Positions 21,370 to 31,145 are shown, counted from the first letter of the stretch. The stretch is DNA of 64,000 nucleotides from Arthrobacter sp. Alg241-R88 (GCF_900537115.1 NZ_UNRG01000002.1:558591-622590); one strand, 5' to 3'. The notes: a model not told the origin generated them from the sequence alone. Program-made: numbers and translations.

Positions 21370-22329
21370 TCAGAAGCCCAGCTTGACCAGCTGTTTCGGA
21401 TCCCGCTGCCAGTCTTTGGCGACCTTTACGTGCAGGTCGAGGTAGACGCGCGTCCCCAGAAGGGCCTCGATTCCCTTCCGTGCGTTTGTGCCCACTTCGC
21501 GCAGCCGGCTGCCGCCCTTGCCGATGATGATCGCCTTCTGGGAGGGGCGTTCGACGTAGAGGTTCACGCGCACGTCCAGCAGCGGATTGTCCTCCGGACG
21601 GTCCTCCCGGGGCACGATCTCTTCGACAACCACCGCCAGGGAGTGCGGCAGTTCATCGCGGACGCCTTCCAGCGCCGCTTCGCGGATCAGCTCTGCGACC
21701 ATCACGGCTTCCGGCTCGTCGGTCAACTCCCCGTCCGGGTACAGCGGGGGCGACGGCGGCATGTGGCTGATCAGGACGTCGGCTACGGTTTCCACCTGGA
21801 AGCCGTCACTGGCGGATACCGGAACAATGTCCTTCCAGCCTTCCTCCCCCAGCACTTCCCGCCCGAGCGCGGCGACGGCAAGGAGCTGCTCCGTCAGTGC
21901 CTGCCGGTCCACGAGGTCCGCTTTGGTGACAATGGCAATGACAGGCTGGCGGCCAACAGCTGCGAGCTGGGCCGCGATGTACTTGTCGCCGGGTCCGATC
22001 TTTTCATTGGCGGGCAGGCAGAACCCGATGGCGTCCACCTCCGCAAGGGTGTCGGCCACGAGGTCGTTCAGGCGCTTTCCCAGCAGGGTGCGGGGACGGT
22101 GCAGGCCCGGTGTATCCACGAGGATCAGCTGTGCGTCCTTGCGGTGGACGATGCCCCGGATGGTGTGCCGGGTGGTCTGCGGCTTGGCGGAGGTAATGGC
22201 CACCTTCTTGCCCACCAAGGCGTTTGTCAGTGTGGACTTACCCGCGTTGGGTCGGCCCACCAGGACTGAAAATCCTGCGCGGAAGCCCCCGAAGTCTTCG
22301 TCGCCTGCGGCCTTATTTTTCTTGCTCAC
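21370..22329 (-). CDS. era: GTPase Era
   Basis: Ribosome-assembly GTPase that binds the 3' end of 16S rRNA. 319 aa. G1 is GRPNAGKS (25-32), G3 is DTPGLH, G4 is TKADLVD; the C-terminal KH domain contains IIIGKGGSRLREVG. GTG at 22329 is chosen with GGGAG eight bases upstream; this overlaps the end of the CorC-type gene by 17 bp, implying coupling. It is the last gene of a phoH-ybeY-corC-era run. Confidence 0.96.
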   Translation of the reverse strand: MSKKNKAAGDEDFGGFRAGFSVLVGRPNAGKSTLTNALVGKKVAITSAKPQTTRHTIRGIVHRKDAQLILVDTPGLHRPRTLLGKRLNDLVADTLAEVDAIGFCLPANEKIGPGDKYIAAQLAAVGRQPVIAIVTKADLVDRQALTEQLLAVAALGREVLGEEGWKDIVPVSASDGFQVETVADVLISHMPPSPPLYPDGELTDEPEAVMVAELIREAALEGVRDELPHSLAVVVEEIVPREDRPEDNPLLDVRVNLYVERPSQKAIIIGKGGSRLREVGTNARKGIEALLGTRVYLDLHVKVAKDWQRDPKQLVKLGF

Positions 22330-23644
22330 GTGGAACTCCCTGCTGGGTTGCTTCCGCCTCCTGGAGGAGGTCTTCAAGGTCAGTGTCTACTTTTGGAACC
22401 TGCGCCGCAATGATGTGGCTGACCCGGTTCCGGCGGCCTTCCAGCCTTTCGGCGCGCAGTGACACACCGTCAACTTCGACGCTGCTGCCGACGATGGGCA
22501 CACGGCCCAGCGCTTTGGCGAGCAGCCCTCCCACGGTGTCCACTTCGTCGTCGTCGAGCTCGATGTCAAAAAGCTCGCCAAGGTCATCGATGCTCATCCG
22601 GGCGCTGACGCGGTACGAGCCGTCGCCCAGTTCCACGGCCTCGGCGCTTTCGGTGTCGTACTCGTCGACGATTTCGCCCACGATCTCCTCGATCAGGTCT
22701 TCGAGGGTGACGAGTCCGGCGGTACCCCCGTATTCATCGATCACAATGGCCACGTGCGTGGATTCCTTCTGCAACTCGCGCAGGAGGTCACTGACCTGCT
22801 TCGATTCAGGCACGTACCGCACTTCCCGGACCAGCGAATCCACCAGGGGCGGCTCCTCGTCGGGCGCCAGCTCATGCAGGACGGCCGCTACATCCTTGAG
22901 GTAGATGATGCCCAGGATATGGTCCGTGTCTTCGCCAATCACAGGAATCCTGGAATACCCGGACCGCAGGAACAGGGACATGGCACGGCGGAGGCTGGAG
23001 CCGGCTTCGATGCTGAGGATGTCAGTCCGTGGCACCATCACGGCACGGACCAGGGTGTCGCCGAAATCGAAGACCGACTGGATCATCTCGGCCTCGGTGT
23101 CCTCGATCATGTCTGATTCGCTGGCACGTTCCACCAGCTCACGGAACTCCTGCTCGCTGAAGAACGCCTCATCGCCGAGCGGCGCACCGGGGGCAGCAGC
23201 GCTTCCCAGCGCCACGAGCCATCCCGGGATGGGTCCGAGCACCCAGGTGAGGAAACGGATCATCGGTGCCGTGAAGCGTACGACGGCGGCTGAGTGGAGC
23301 CTTCCGAGCTGGCGGGGAGAGACGCCCACAATGACGAATCCCAGGAGGGCCATGATGCCGGTTGCAGCAAGCCCTGCCAGCCAGATGTTGTCGAGCAGGC
23401 TGTACAACAGGACGGCGACGGCAACCGCGGAGGCCATCTCAAACCAGATGCGCCAGAACCGCAGCGCGCGGATGTGCGCAACGGGCTGTGCCAGGATCCG
23501 GCGCATCGCGGTGCCGCGGCTCTTGACGAGTGCCTCCTCGGCGTCGTGCCGCGGGAGGAAGTTAAAGGCGGCTTCGGCCGCGGTCAGTACTGCCGCGACG
23601 GCCAGGAAAGCCAGGGCCATCGCGACGAGGAGCAGAGGGGTCAC
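22313..23644 (-). CDS. Hemolysin-family/CorC-type membrane protein (CNNM, CBS pair, CorC_HlyC)
   Basis: Putative Mg/Co efflux-related protein, 443 aa. An N-terminal DUF21/CNNM membrane domain (about 1-170, four hydrophobic segments) is followed by a CBS pair (about 200-330) and a C-terminal transporter-associated domain (about 350-425). 'Hemolysin' is a historical name; divalent-cation transport is the better-supported family role. Its start overlaps the ybeY stop by 4 bp and its end overlaps era. Confidence 0.93.
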   Translation of the reverse strand: MTPLLLVAMALAFLAVAAVLTAAEAAFNFLPRHDAEEALVKSRGTAMRRILAQPVAHIRALRFWRIWFEMASAVAVAVLLYSLLDNIWLAGLAATGIMALLGFVIVGVSPRQLGRLHSAAVVRFTAPMIRFLTWVLGPIPGWLVALGSAAAPGAPLGDEAFFSEQEFRELVERASESDMIEDTEAEMIQSVFDFGDTLVRAVMVPRTDILSIEAGSSLRRAMSLFLRSGYSRIPVIGEDTDHILGIIYLKDVAAVLHELAPDEEPPLVDSLVREVRYVPESKQVSDLLRELQKESTHVAIVIDEYGGTAGLVTLEDLIEEIVGEIVDEYDTESAEAVELGDGSYRVSARMSIDDLGELFDIELDDDEVDTVGGLLAKALGRVPIVGSSVEVDGVSLRAERLEGRRNRVSHIIAAQVPKVDTDLEDLLQEAEATQQGVPREQEK

Positions 23645-24114
23645 TGGGTGGTCTCGGCGGGCGCTTCTTTACCGGTGAAGCCGGACAGGAGTTCGCGCTG
23701 AAGGCCGAACATCTCGGCCTTCTCCTCGGGCTCGGCGTGGTCGTAGCCCAGCAGGTGCAAAATACCGTGCGTGGTCAGCAGCAGCATCTCGTCCTGCAGC
23801 GAGTGTCCGGCATTCCGGGCCTGGACCGTTGCGACCTGCGGGCACACCGCAATGTCCCCCAGCATGCCCTGGGGCGTCGGCCGGTCAGGTGTACCTGGGG
23901 TCAGCTCGTCCATGGGCACGGACAGCACGTCAGTGGAGCCGGGCTCGTCCATCAGCTCGATGTGGAGCTTCTCCATCGCGGGCTCGTCCACCAGGAGGAT
24001 GGACAGTTCGGCCTGCGGATGAATGTAAAGCTGTTCGAAGATGTACCTGGACAGGGCAACGAGCTCGGATTCGTCCACCTGGATGCCGGACTCGTTGTTC
24101 ACCTCAATGCTCAC
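23641..24114 (-). CDS. ybeY: rRNA maturation endonuclease YbeY
   Basis: Metal-dependent endoribonuclease in 16S 3'-end maturation and ribosome quality control. 157 aa. The zinc triad sits in HGILHLLGYDH (His116, His120, His126). Other family blocks are STDVLSVPMDE and LGDIAVCP. It overlaps phoH upstream and the CorC-type gene downstream by 4 bp each, in the conserved phoH-ybeY order. Confidence 0.96.
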   Translation of the reverse strand: MSIEVNNESGIQVDESELVALSRYIFEQLYIHPQAELSILLVDEPAMEKLHIELMDEPGSTDVLSVPMDELTPGTPDRPTPQGMLGDIAVCPQVATVQARNAGHSLQDEMLLLTTHGILHLLGYDHAEPEEKAEMFGLQRELLSGFTGKEAPAETTQ

Positions 24115-25199
24115 GCGTGTTCCCCCCGTTTTTCCCGGCTTGCTGAATGCTTGACCCGGCTGCGCTGGGTGTCGTCCCAGATGCTGTAGGCATTGACGAT
24201 ATCGCCCACCAGGCGGTGCCGCACCACGTCTGCTGCATCCAGGACGGAGAAGTTCACGCCATCAATGCCCTGCAGGATCTCCTCCACAATGCGCAGCCCG
24301 GACCGGGTGCCGAAGGGCAGGTCCACCTGAGTGACATCGCCCGTGACCACCATCTTGGATCCGAAGCCAAGCCTGGTGAGGAACATCTTCATCTGCTCGG
24401 GTGTGGTGTTCTGCGCCTCGTCCAGGATGATGAAGGCGTCATTGAGCGTCCGGCCGCGCATGTAGGCCAGCGGCGCCACTTCGATGGTCCCCGCGGCCAT
24501 GAGCCGCGGAATGGATTCAGGGTCCATCATGTCGTGCAGGGCATCATAGAGCGGGCGAAGGTAGGGATCGATCTTGTCGCTCAAGGTTCCGGGAAGGAAA
24601 CCAAGCCGCTCCCCCGCCTCGACGGCCGGGCGGGTCAGGATGATCCGGCTGACCTCTTTTTGCTGCAGGGCCTGCACTGCTTTGGCCATGGCCAGGTAGG
24701 TCTTGCCCGTTCCCGCGGGCCCGATGCCAAAGATCACCGTGTTGACGTCGATGGCGTCCACGTAGTTCTTCTGGTTCAGGGTTTTGGGACGGATGGTCTT
24801 GCCACGGCTGGACAGGATGTCATGGGTCAGTACATCCACGGGATTCTGCATCGACTGCGAGCGGAGGAGGGCCACGAGCTGCTGCAATACAGCCGGGCTG
24901 ATGACCGTGCCGCGGGCGACGAGTCCGCGGACCTCATGGAGGAGCCGCATAATCCGTGGCACATCAGCCGCCGGTCCGCTGATGGAAAGCTCATTGCCGC
25001 GGACGTGGAAGTTCACGTCGGGGAACTGTTCCTCGATGAACCGCAACGCTTCATCATGGCTGCCCAGCGATTGAACCATCTGGTCCGAGTTGTCGAAAAG
25101 GACTACTTCGGTCCGGACGCCGGGGAGTGAATGGGGAAACTCCCCCGCTGCGCCCTCGCCTGTGACGAGCCTGCGCTTTCCGTTAGCTGATTCAGTCAT
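24111..25199 (-). CDS. PhoH-family ATPase (PhoH-like protein)
   Basis: P-loop ATPase linked with RNA metabolism, adjacent to ybeY as usual. About 362 aa from ATG 25199. Walker A is GPAGTGKT (about 160-167) and the Walker B region is FIILDEAQNTTPEQMK, with MVVTGDVTQVDLP after it. The N-terminal region (about 60-95) is KH-like. The start is uncertain: the Shine-Dalgarno before 25199 is weak, and an in-frame ATG at 25298 would add 33 residues. It is the first gene of the ybeY/CorC/era run. Confidence 0.93.
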   Translation of the reverse strand: MTESANGKRRLVTGEGAAGEFPHSLPGVRTEVVLFDNSDQMVQSLGSHDEALRFIEEQFPDVNFHVRGNELSISGPAADVPRIMRLLHEVRGLVARGTVISPAVLQQLVALLRSQSMQNPVDVLTHDILSSRGKTIRPKTLNQKNYVDAIDVNTVIFGIGPAGTGKTYLAMAKAVQALQQKEVSRIILTRPAVEAGERLGFLPGTLSDKIDPYLRPLYDALHDMMDPESIPRLMAAGTIEVAPLAYMRGRTLNDAFIILDEAQNTTPEQMKMFLTRLGFGSKMVVTGDVTQVDLPFGTRSGLRIVEEILQGIDGVNFSVLDAADVVRHRLVGDIVNAYSIWDDTQRSRVKHSASREKRGEHA

Positions 25200-25557
25200 G
25201 GTGCTGGCCCGCAGGCCTGTGATCCCCTCGATGTCGAAACAATAGCTGTCAGCTGATCTGCGGCGGCTGGTGCCGTTGCTTCCAGCGGTACCTTCCATCC
25301 TACGCCAGCAGGCACACCAGACCCCAGACAGCAATGGGGCGCCGGGACGGTTCCGGCCCGGCACAACGCGCGTTTCCCGTCATTAGGTATCAACTTCATA
25401 TCGGCCTCATATCGTTCCAGTTGCAGTTGGACCGCGCAGCGCATCCCGGCGCTTCTGCTCCCCGGGGCTGTGTAATGCTGGAAATCCAGCGTGCTGCTGG
25501 AGCATCAAAGCCGACCGGGGATCGGCTACCCGACCAGGAAAGGACAGGGCAATCAAG
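25200..25557. other. Divergent intergenic region phoH / GerMN lipoprotein
   Basis: About 358 bp with no gene that I can support. It should hold the promoters of both divergent genes; part of it would be coding if PhoH starts at 25298. GGAAAGGACAGG at 25537-25548 looks like the ribosome site of the following TTG start. I see no riboswitch or long repeat. Confidence 0.6.
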
Positions 25558-26517
25558 TTGCCGGAAACCGCAGCGCCCCGCCGGGCCCGAGGTGCCTTCA
25601 GCGGCACCCGTTCAGCGGTCCTTGCCGGTCTCCTGGCCGCGGTCCCAGTCCTGGCCGGCTGCATCGCCGAACCGGGGCCATCGCCCACCGGCACACTGTC
25701 CTTGAGCACTGCCGCCCCGGGAATCACCTCCGGCGCCCCCTCCACGAGTGCACCCCTGGAGACTACCCAGTCCTCCAATAAGGCGCCCGTCTACTGGATT
25801 GGGCGCAGCAACAGCGATGTCTTCCTTTACCGGGAATTCCGGGACGTTCCGGAGCAGGAGAATCCCGTGACCCGTGCCCTGCGCGCCATGATGTCCGAAA
25901 AGCCCCTGGACCCGGACTTCTTTACGCCGTGGCAGAACCCCAAGCAGCTGGCCACGTCCATTTCCGGCAAGGACGTCATCACCGTGGACGTGTCGGAGGA
26001 TGCCTTCAACAGCAACCTTGACGCCGACATGGCGGCCCGGGCCATCCAGCAGCTTGTCTACACGGCTACCGCGGCTGCTGCGAGCTCAGGGCTGATTGAC
26101 TCCGGGCAGCAGATCCGTGTCAGGATCCTCGTGGACGGACATACCGACTACGTCGCTTTTGACCATGTGCAGCTGGGGTCACTCATGGCCCGAACGGCCG
26201 GGCTGGTGGCTCCGGTCTGGATCATCGACCCGCAGGAAAACGTGGAAGTGCCCGACGGCAGCGTCAAGATCACCGGACGAAGCACCCTGCCCGGGGGAAA
26301 GCTGCGCTGGCAGATCCTGCGGTCCGGAGACAACGGGGACAAAACCCCTTTCCTGACGGGTGAAACAACGGCGGCGGCGGATCCCGCGCAGGCCGGGGTA
26401 TTCACCTTGGCCCTGACGCTGCCTGAGGGTGACTTCGAACTTCGGGTGGCACAAACCTCGAGCGCGGACGGCCAAGTGGACGGAACCGAGGATACCCGGA
26501 GCTTCAAGGTCCGTTAG
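25558..26517 (+). CDS. GerMN-domain lipoprotein
   Basis: Secreted lipoprotein of 319 aa. The signal peptide ends in the lipobox VLAGC, Cys35. A Ser/Thr/Pro linker leads to a GerMN domain (about 80-210; VYWIGRSNSDVFLYREF and later IRVRILVDGHTDY) and a C-terminal immunoglobulin-like Gmad2 domain (about 225-310; PVWIIDPQENVEV, then a late FEL strand). GerMN occurs in Bacillus spore-germination proteins, but in non-sporulating actinobacteria its role is unknown. TTG start with a GGAAAGG upstream. It is convergent with rsmE. Confidence 0.85.
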   Translation: MPETAAPRRARGAFSGTRSAVLAGLLAAVPVLAGCIAEPGPSPTGTLSLSTAAPGITSGAPSTSAPLETTQSSNKAPVYWIGRSNSDVFLYREFRDVPEQENPVTRALRAMMSEKPLDPDFFTPWQNPKQLATSISGKDVITVDVSEDAFNSNLDADMAARAIQQLVYTATAAAASSGLIDSGQQIRVRILVDGHTDYVAFDHVQLGSLMARTAGLVAPVWIIDPQENVEVPDGSVKITGRSTLPGGKLRWQILRSGDNGDKTPFLTGETTAAADPAQAGVFTLALTLPEGDFELRVAQTSSADGQVDGTEDTRSFKVR

Positions 26518-26532
26518 CCCCTTCCGAGCGGC

Positions 26533-27315
26533 TTAAACTGCGGGTGCCGCCCAGCGGCCCAGGACGTCGCTGGCAAGAACGACGGCGGCAGGACCGGCCG
26601 TTGATGAGCGCAGCACGTGGTGTCCCAACAAGGCGGTGACGGCACCCTGGCCGCACAGCCTTGTCACTTCACGCTGGCTGATCCCTCCCTCGGGCCCCAC
26701 GATCAGGAGCACTTCGCGCACCCCGTCAGCCGCCTCGGCCGGGAGCCAGGATTCCAGGACGGACCGCAGGGGCCGCACCGCGTTCTCATGCAGGATAACG
26801 GCGAGGTCTGCCGCCTCCACTGCGGAGGCCAGGCCGGCGGTGTCGACGGCGGCACGCACTTCAGGGATCCAGGCACGGCGGGCCTGTTTGGCGGCGGCAG
26901 TGACGACGGATTGCCATTTTGCGTGGGCCTTGGCGGCCCGGTCACCTTTCCAGCGTACGATGGACCGCTCTGACTGCCACGGGATAACAGCGTCGATGCC
27001 CAGTTCGGTGGCCGTCTCAACGGCCAATTCATCCCGGTCGCCCTTGGCCAGGGCCTGGACCAGCACCAGCCTGGTGCGCGGACGGTCCTCAACAACCACC
27101 GAGGTGCATTCCACTTCGAGCCCGGAGGAGGAAGCGGCGGTAACCTTGCCGCTCATGCGGGTACCGGCGCCGTCAACGATGTCCACGGCTTCGCCCGGAG
27201 CGAGCCGCTTGACCGTGACCGCATGCCGCGCCTCGGGTCCCTCCAGGACGAAGATCCGTTCCGGCACCATCCCGTCCAGGGACCCGGCCGCAGTGAAAAA
27301 GACGGGGTTGCTCAC
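26533..27315 (-). CDS. rsmE: 16S rRNA (uracil(1498)-N(3))-methyltransferase
   Basis: SPOUT-fold SAM-dependent methyltransferase for U1498 of 16S rRNA. 260 aa. The N-terminal PUA-like domain includes HAVTVKRLAPGEAVDIVDG; the catalytic part has ALAKGDRDELAVETATELG, IPWQSERSIVRW and the knot motif LLIVGPEGGISQREV. It starts 2 bp after dnaJ, in the common hrcA-dnaJ-rsmE order, so it probably shares the heat-shock transcript. Confidence 0.95.
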   Translation of the reverse strand: MSNPVFFTAAGSLDGMVPERIFVLEGPEARHAVTVKRLAPGEAVDIVDGAGTRMSGKVTAASSSGLEVECTSVVVEDRPRTRLVLVQALAKGDRDELAVETATELGIDAVIPWQSERSIVRWKGDRAAKAHAKWQSVVTAAAKQARRAWIPEVRAAVDTAGLASAVEAADLAVILHENAVRPLRSVLESWLPAEAADGVREVLLIVGPEGGISQREVTRLCGQGAVTALLGHHVLRSSTAGPAAVVLASDVLGRWAAPAV

Positions 27316-27317
27316 CG

Positions 27318-28445
27318 CTACAGGTTACCGAGCCGGTCCCGGAGCTTGGCGAACATGCCACCGCTGGCAGCAAGCTTGCCTTCCGTAATCTGCTCGCCGC
27401 GAAGCTTGGCCAGCTGGCGCAGCAGGTCCTCCTGCGCGGGATCGAGCTTCGCAGGCGTCTCGACCTGGAGATGAACCTTAAGGTCACCACGGCCGTACCC
27501 GCGCAGGTGGGTGACGCCAAGGCCGCGCAGGGTGATGATCTCTCCGGACTGGGTGCCGGCCTTCACGTCGATCTCCTGCGGCCCGTCGAAGGTTTCGAGG
27601 GTCACGTCGGTTCCCAGGGCAGCTGCCGTCATGGGGATGTTCAGGGTGGCGTGGAGGTCGTCGCCTTCGCGGACGTAGGTGGCATCGTTGTTGACGCGGA
27701 TTTCGACGTAGAGGTCACCGGTGGGGCCGCCGGCGGGACCGGCCTCGCCCTGCCCGGACAGTTGGATGCGCGTGCCGGTGGCGACGCCGGCCGGGACCTT
27801 GATGGTCAGGGAACGGCGGCTGCGGATCCGGCCCTGCCCGCTGCACTCGTTGCAGGGGTCCTTGATGACGGTTCCGAAGCCTTCGCAGGTACCGCAGGGC
27901 GCAGCGGTCATGACCTGGCCGAGGATGGAACGCACGGCTCTCTGGACCTGGCCGCTGCCACCGCAGATGTCGCAGCGCTCCGGATGGGTTCCGGGACGGC
28001 AGCACGAGCCGTCACAGGTGGGACAGACCACTGCCGTATCCACTTCGAGCTTCTTGTTGACCCCGAACACCGCGTCGCGGAGTTCGATCCGGACGCTGAT
28101 GAGCGCGTCCTGCCCGCGCCTGACCCGTGACGCGGGGCCGGTGGTGCCGCCGGCACCGAAGAATGTGTCGAAGATGTCCTGGAAAGCGAACCCCTGGCCG
28201 GCGTACGCTCCCCCGCCGAACCCGTTGTCCGTGCCGTTCTCGTTGCCGGTGGTGTCGTAGACCCGCCGCTTTTGGGGATCCGAGAGAACTTCGTAGGCGT
28301 GGGTCACTGCCTTGAAGCGGTCCGCAACATCCTCACCGGGGTTAACGTCCGGGTGCAGGGTCCTGGCCAGCTTGCGGTAGGCCTTCTTAATCTCTTCTCC
28401 GGTGGCGTCCGGTGAGACTCCAAGGACTTCGTAGTGGCTGCTCAA
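27318..28445 (-). CDS. dnaJ: Molecular chaperone DnaJ (DnaJ2 type)
   Basis: J-domain co-chaperone that stimulates DnaK. 375 aa. The J domain has the HPD motif at 31-33; a short Gly-rich linker (GFGGGAYAGQGF) follows. A zinc domain has four CxxCxG-type repeats (CPTC, CDIC, CGTC, CNEC, about 141-207), with the first repeat slightly degenerate (CDGSC). Two substrate-binding barrels complete the protein. TTG start with GGAAGAG upstream. It lies 78 bp downstream of hrcA under the CIRCE-controlled promoter. Confidence 0.96.
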   Translation of the reverse strand: MSSHYEVLGVSPDATGEEIKKAYRKLARTLHPDVNPGEDVADRFKAVTHAYEVLSDPQKRRVYDTTGNENGTDNGFGGGAYAGQGFAFQDIFDTFFGAGGTTGPASRVRRGQDALISVRIELRDAVFGVNKKLEVDTAVVCPTCDGSCCRPGTHPERCDICGGSGQVQRAVRSILGQVMTAAPCGTCEGFGTVIKDPCNECSGQGRIRSRRSLTIKVPAGVATGTRIQLSGQGEAGPAGGPTGDLYVEIRVNNDATYVREGDDLHATLNIPMTAAALGTDVTLETFDGPQEIDVKAGTQSGEIITLRGLGVTHLRGYGRGDLKVHLQVETPAKLDPAQEDLLRQLAKLRGEQITEGKLAASGGMFAKLRDRLGNL

Positions 28446-28522
28446 AGTTCGTATCTCTTCCTTGTTGTTTTGCCTGCAGTCTTACTGCATCACTGCGTGC
28501 GCTTTTGGGCGACGTCCTGCGG

Positions 28523-29536
28523 TCAGGGCCCCAAAATCCGGGACAGGTAACGGGCCACAGCCCTGACGGCTGCCATGGTGGTGGGATAGTCCATCCTGGT
28601 AGGACCCAGCACGCCAATCTTGGCGACGCTGTCCGGGCCATAGCCCGTGGCCACAACGGATGCCTCCGCCAGGCCGTCATAAGGGTTTTCGCGGCCGATG
28701 CTCACGGCTACCCCGCGGTGGTCCTGCGCCATCTCGCTCAGCAGGCGCAGCATCACCACCTGTTCCTCCAGCGCTTCCAGCACCGGCCCGATACTAAGCG
28801 GGAAGTCAACGTTGGAACGGGCGAGGTTGGCCGTGCCGGCCATGACCATACGGTCCTCGCGGCTGCTGTGGGCCAGGCCCTCCAGTCCGTGCGCCAGCGC
28901 CTGGGCTGCCTGCCGCTGTCCCGGGGCGACACCGGACACCACTGCGGGCAGGGAGTGCCCCAGTTGGGCCAGGGGGGTCCCGGCGAGGGAGCCAAGGAAC
29001 CTGGCGCGCAACGCAGCGAGGGCCTCATCCGCCAGGTCCTGCCCGACGTCGATAACCCGCTGTTCCACCTTGCCGCTGTTGGCGATCAGCACCACCAGCA
29101 CCTTCCGTGGTGCCAGCAGAACGAATTCGATGTGGCGGATCAGTGCGCGGTTAAGGTGCGGATACTGGACAACCGCCACCTGGTTAGTCAGCTGGGACAA
29201 CAGCCGGACGGTACGTTCCAGGACGTCGTCGAGGTCATCCGAGCCCTCAAGGAGGGACTGGATAGCCCGCCGCTCCGCCTGGGACAGGGGCTTCACCGCG
29301 GAAATCTGGTCGACGAAGAGCCGGTAGCCCTTGTCTGTGGGGATGCGGCCCGCGCTGGTGTGGGGCGCCGAGATCAGCCCTTCGTCCTCAAGCGCGGCCA
29401 TGTCATTGCGAATGGTGGCGCTGGAGACACCAAGATGGTGCCGCTCCACCAGGGCCTTGGACCCGACGGGCTCGCGGGAGTGGACGTAGTCCTCCACGAT
29501 GGCCCGCAGTACTTCCAGTTTGCGTGGCTCGCTCAC
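28523..29536 (-). CDS. hrcA: Heat-inducible transcription repressor HrcA
   Basis: Repressor of class I heat-shock genes that binds CIRCE elements. 337 aa. The N-terminal winged helix ([21 protein letters not shown] and the recognition region [18 protein letters not shown]) is followed by the GAF-like and dimerisation domains. Its own CIRCE lies 61 bp upstream, so it is autoregulated; dnaJ and rsmE follow. Confidence 0.96.
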   Translation of the reverse strand: MSEPRKLEVLRAIVEDYVHSREPVGSKALVERHHLGVSSATIRNDMAALEDEGLISAPHTSAGRIPTDKGYRLFVDQISAVKPLSQAERRAIQSLLEGSDDLDDVLERTVRLLSQLTNQVAVVQYPHLNRALIRHIEFVLLAPRKVLVVLIANSGKVEQRVIDVGQDLADEALAALRARFLGSLAGTPLAQLGHSLPAVVSGVAPGQRQAAQALAHGLEGLAHSSREDRMVMAGTANLARSNVDFPLSIGPVLEALEEQVVMLRLLSEMAQDHRGVAVSIGRENPYDGLAEASVVATGYGPDSVAKIGVLGPTRMDYPTTMAAVRAVARYLSRILGP

Positions 29537-29596
29537 TCTCCACCTCCATCCAGGGTTCAGGGCAGGCGTTCCGCCCGCACCGTGATGCTACAGCGG

Positions 29597-29623
29597 TTAG
29601 CACTCGACATGCCCAAGTGCTAA
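29597..29623. promoter_or_regulatory. CIRCE operator of the hrcA operon
   Basis: TTAGCACTC, nine bases, AAGTGCTAA: matches the consensus TTAGCACTC-N9-GAGTGCTAA except for one base in the right arm. It lies directly upstream of hrcA, and also 89 bp upstream of the divergent DUF3097 gene. Confidence 0.93.
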
Positions 29624-29711
29624 CAGTCTATTATGACTCACCCCGTTGTTAGCATTGGTACCGCTCCGGGCGAAATTCCCGGCCGTGATCTAGCGCGAGG
29701 CGGAGTGATTG

Positions 29712-30563
29712 ATGCATTACCAGAACTGGGGAGCCCAAGACCTTTCCGCGCCCGCCAAGACGCAATTGCCCGAGGTGCCCGTAGAGCGGGGCATGGTGCT
29801 GGAAGACGTGCAGTCCGGCTGGGTTGGCGCAGTGACGCGGGTGGAGAAATCGGGCGGCATGCATGTGGTGGCCCTGGAGGACCGCCGCGGCAAGTCGCGC
29901 TCCTTCCGGCTGGGCTTCGGGTTCCTCCTGGAAGGCCAGGCGATCCGCCTGATGCCGCCTGCTCCGCGGCCGGCCGCCGGGGCGGGTACAGCCGGCAGAA
30001 CGGCGTCGGGTTCTGTCCGCGTGGCTGGCCAGAGGGCCCAGGTTGCCAAGGCGAGCCGCATCTGGGTCGAAGGAAAGCATGACGCCGAACTCGTGGAGAA
30101 GGTGTGGGGAGATGACCTTCGGGTGGAGGGCATCGTCGTCGAGCCGCTTCACGGCATTGATGACCTCGCGGCGGCTGTGGCCGATTTCAAGCCGGGGCCG
30201 GGCAGGCGCCTGGGGGTGCTTGTGGACCACCTGGTGCCCGATTCGAAAGAGTCCCGCATTGCCGACGCCGTGATGGCCTCTCCCGGCGCTGCTGGCAATG
30301 TGTTGATTGTGGGACACCCCTACGTCGACGTCTGGCAGGCCATCCGTCCGGCTGTCCTGGGGATCGAGAAGTGGCCGGTGGTACCGCGCGGGCAGGACTG
30401 GAAAACAGGCATCCTCGCAGCCTTCGGCTGGCCCCACGAAACGAAAGAGGACATCGGCCTCGGGTGGCAGAAGCTGTTGGGCGCCGTCCGCAGCTATGCG
30501 GACCTGGAAGCGTCACTGTTGGGAAGGGTGGAGGAAGTCATCGATTTCCTTACGGTTCCCTGA
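29712..30563 (+). CDS. DUF3097 protein with Toprim-like segment
   Basis: Conserved actinobacterial protein of unknown function, 283 aa. A small N-terminal barrel-like segment (ERGMVLEDVQSGWVGAVTRV) is followed by a region from about residue 117, IWVEGKHDAELVEKVWG, with a downstream GVLVDHLVPDSKESRIAD. The Glu-then-DxL order resembles Toprim domains of primases and RNase M5, so a nucleic-acid role is possible but unproven. ATG at 29712 is preferred with GGAG six bases before; a TTG immediately upstream adds one residue. It is divergent from hrcA. Confidence 0.85.
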   Translation: MHYQNWGAQDLSAPAKTQLPEVPVERGMVLEDVQSGWVGAVTRVEKSGGMHVVALEDRRGKSRSFRLGFGFLLEGQAIRLMPPAPRPAAGAGTAGRTASGSVRVAGQRAQVAKASRIWVEGKHDAELVEKVWGDDLRVEGIVVEPLHGIDDLAAAVADFKPGPGRRLGVLVDHLVPDSKESRIADAVMASPGAAGNVLIVGHPYVDVWQAIRPAVLGIEKWPVVPRGQDWKTGILAAFGWPHETKEDIGLGWQKLLGAVRSYADLEASLLGRVEEVIDFLTVP

Positions 30564-30725
30564 AGCCGCGAAACCTCATTGCCGCGTGCCTATTCCTGTC
30601 CGGTGTTGGGACAGGCATTACCGCTGCACCCAGTATCCTTGATACTGCAGTGTCTGCGGATCGCAGCACCGCCAGTAGACATGGCATTCTTAGTCAGCAC
30701 CATTGCACTTTCGAAGGAACAGACT

Positions 30726-31145
30726 GTGGCAGAAAACGCACGTGAGCACAGGGACAGCCAGGGCGTCCAGGGCCGCTCGGAGTACCACGGCGTTCCGGCA
30801 AATGCGCTGCCCCTGACGGCCAGCGAAGACCGGCAGTGGGCCACCCTGGCGCACTTTGGCGGCATTTTGGGTTGCGTTCCTTCCCTGCTGATCTACCTGA
30901 TCTTCCGTGACCGGGGCCCGTTTACCGCGCAGGAGTCCAAGGAGGCGCTGAACTTCAGCCTGCCGCCCACCATCGCGGCGGTGGTTGCCAACATCCTTGT
31001 CTTCGTGCCGGTGATCGGCAACATCTTTGCCGTCATCGCAACACTGATCTGGATCGCCCTCACCTGCTTCTCGGTGGCCGCCGGCATCCACGTCAACAAG
31101 GGCCAGCCGCACCGCTACCCTTACAACCTGCGCTGGATCAAGTAG
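30726..31145 (+). CDS. DUF4870 (Tic20-like) small membrane protein
   Basis: 139-aa membrane protein. After a hydrophilic N-terminus, the DUF4870 signature TASEDRQWATLAHFGGILG precedes three hydrophobic helices, with RGPFTAQESKEALNF between the first two and a C-terminal HRYPYNLRWIK. GTG at 30726 is chosen with GAAGGA eight bases upstream; earlier starts in the frame run through non-coding sequence. Function unknown. Confidence 0.87.
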   Translation: MAENAREHRDSQGVQGRSEYHGVPANALPLTASEDRQWATLAHFGGILGCVPSLLIYLIFRDRGPFTAQESKEALNFSLPPTIAAVVANILVFVPVIGNIFAVIATLIWIALTCFSVAAGIHVNKGQPHRYPYNLRWIK

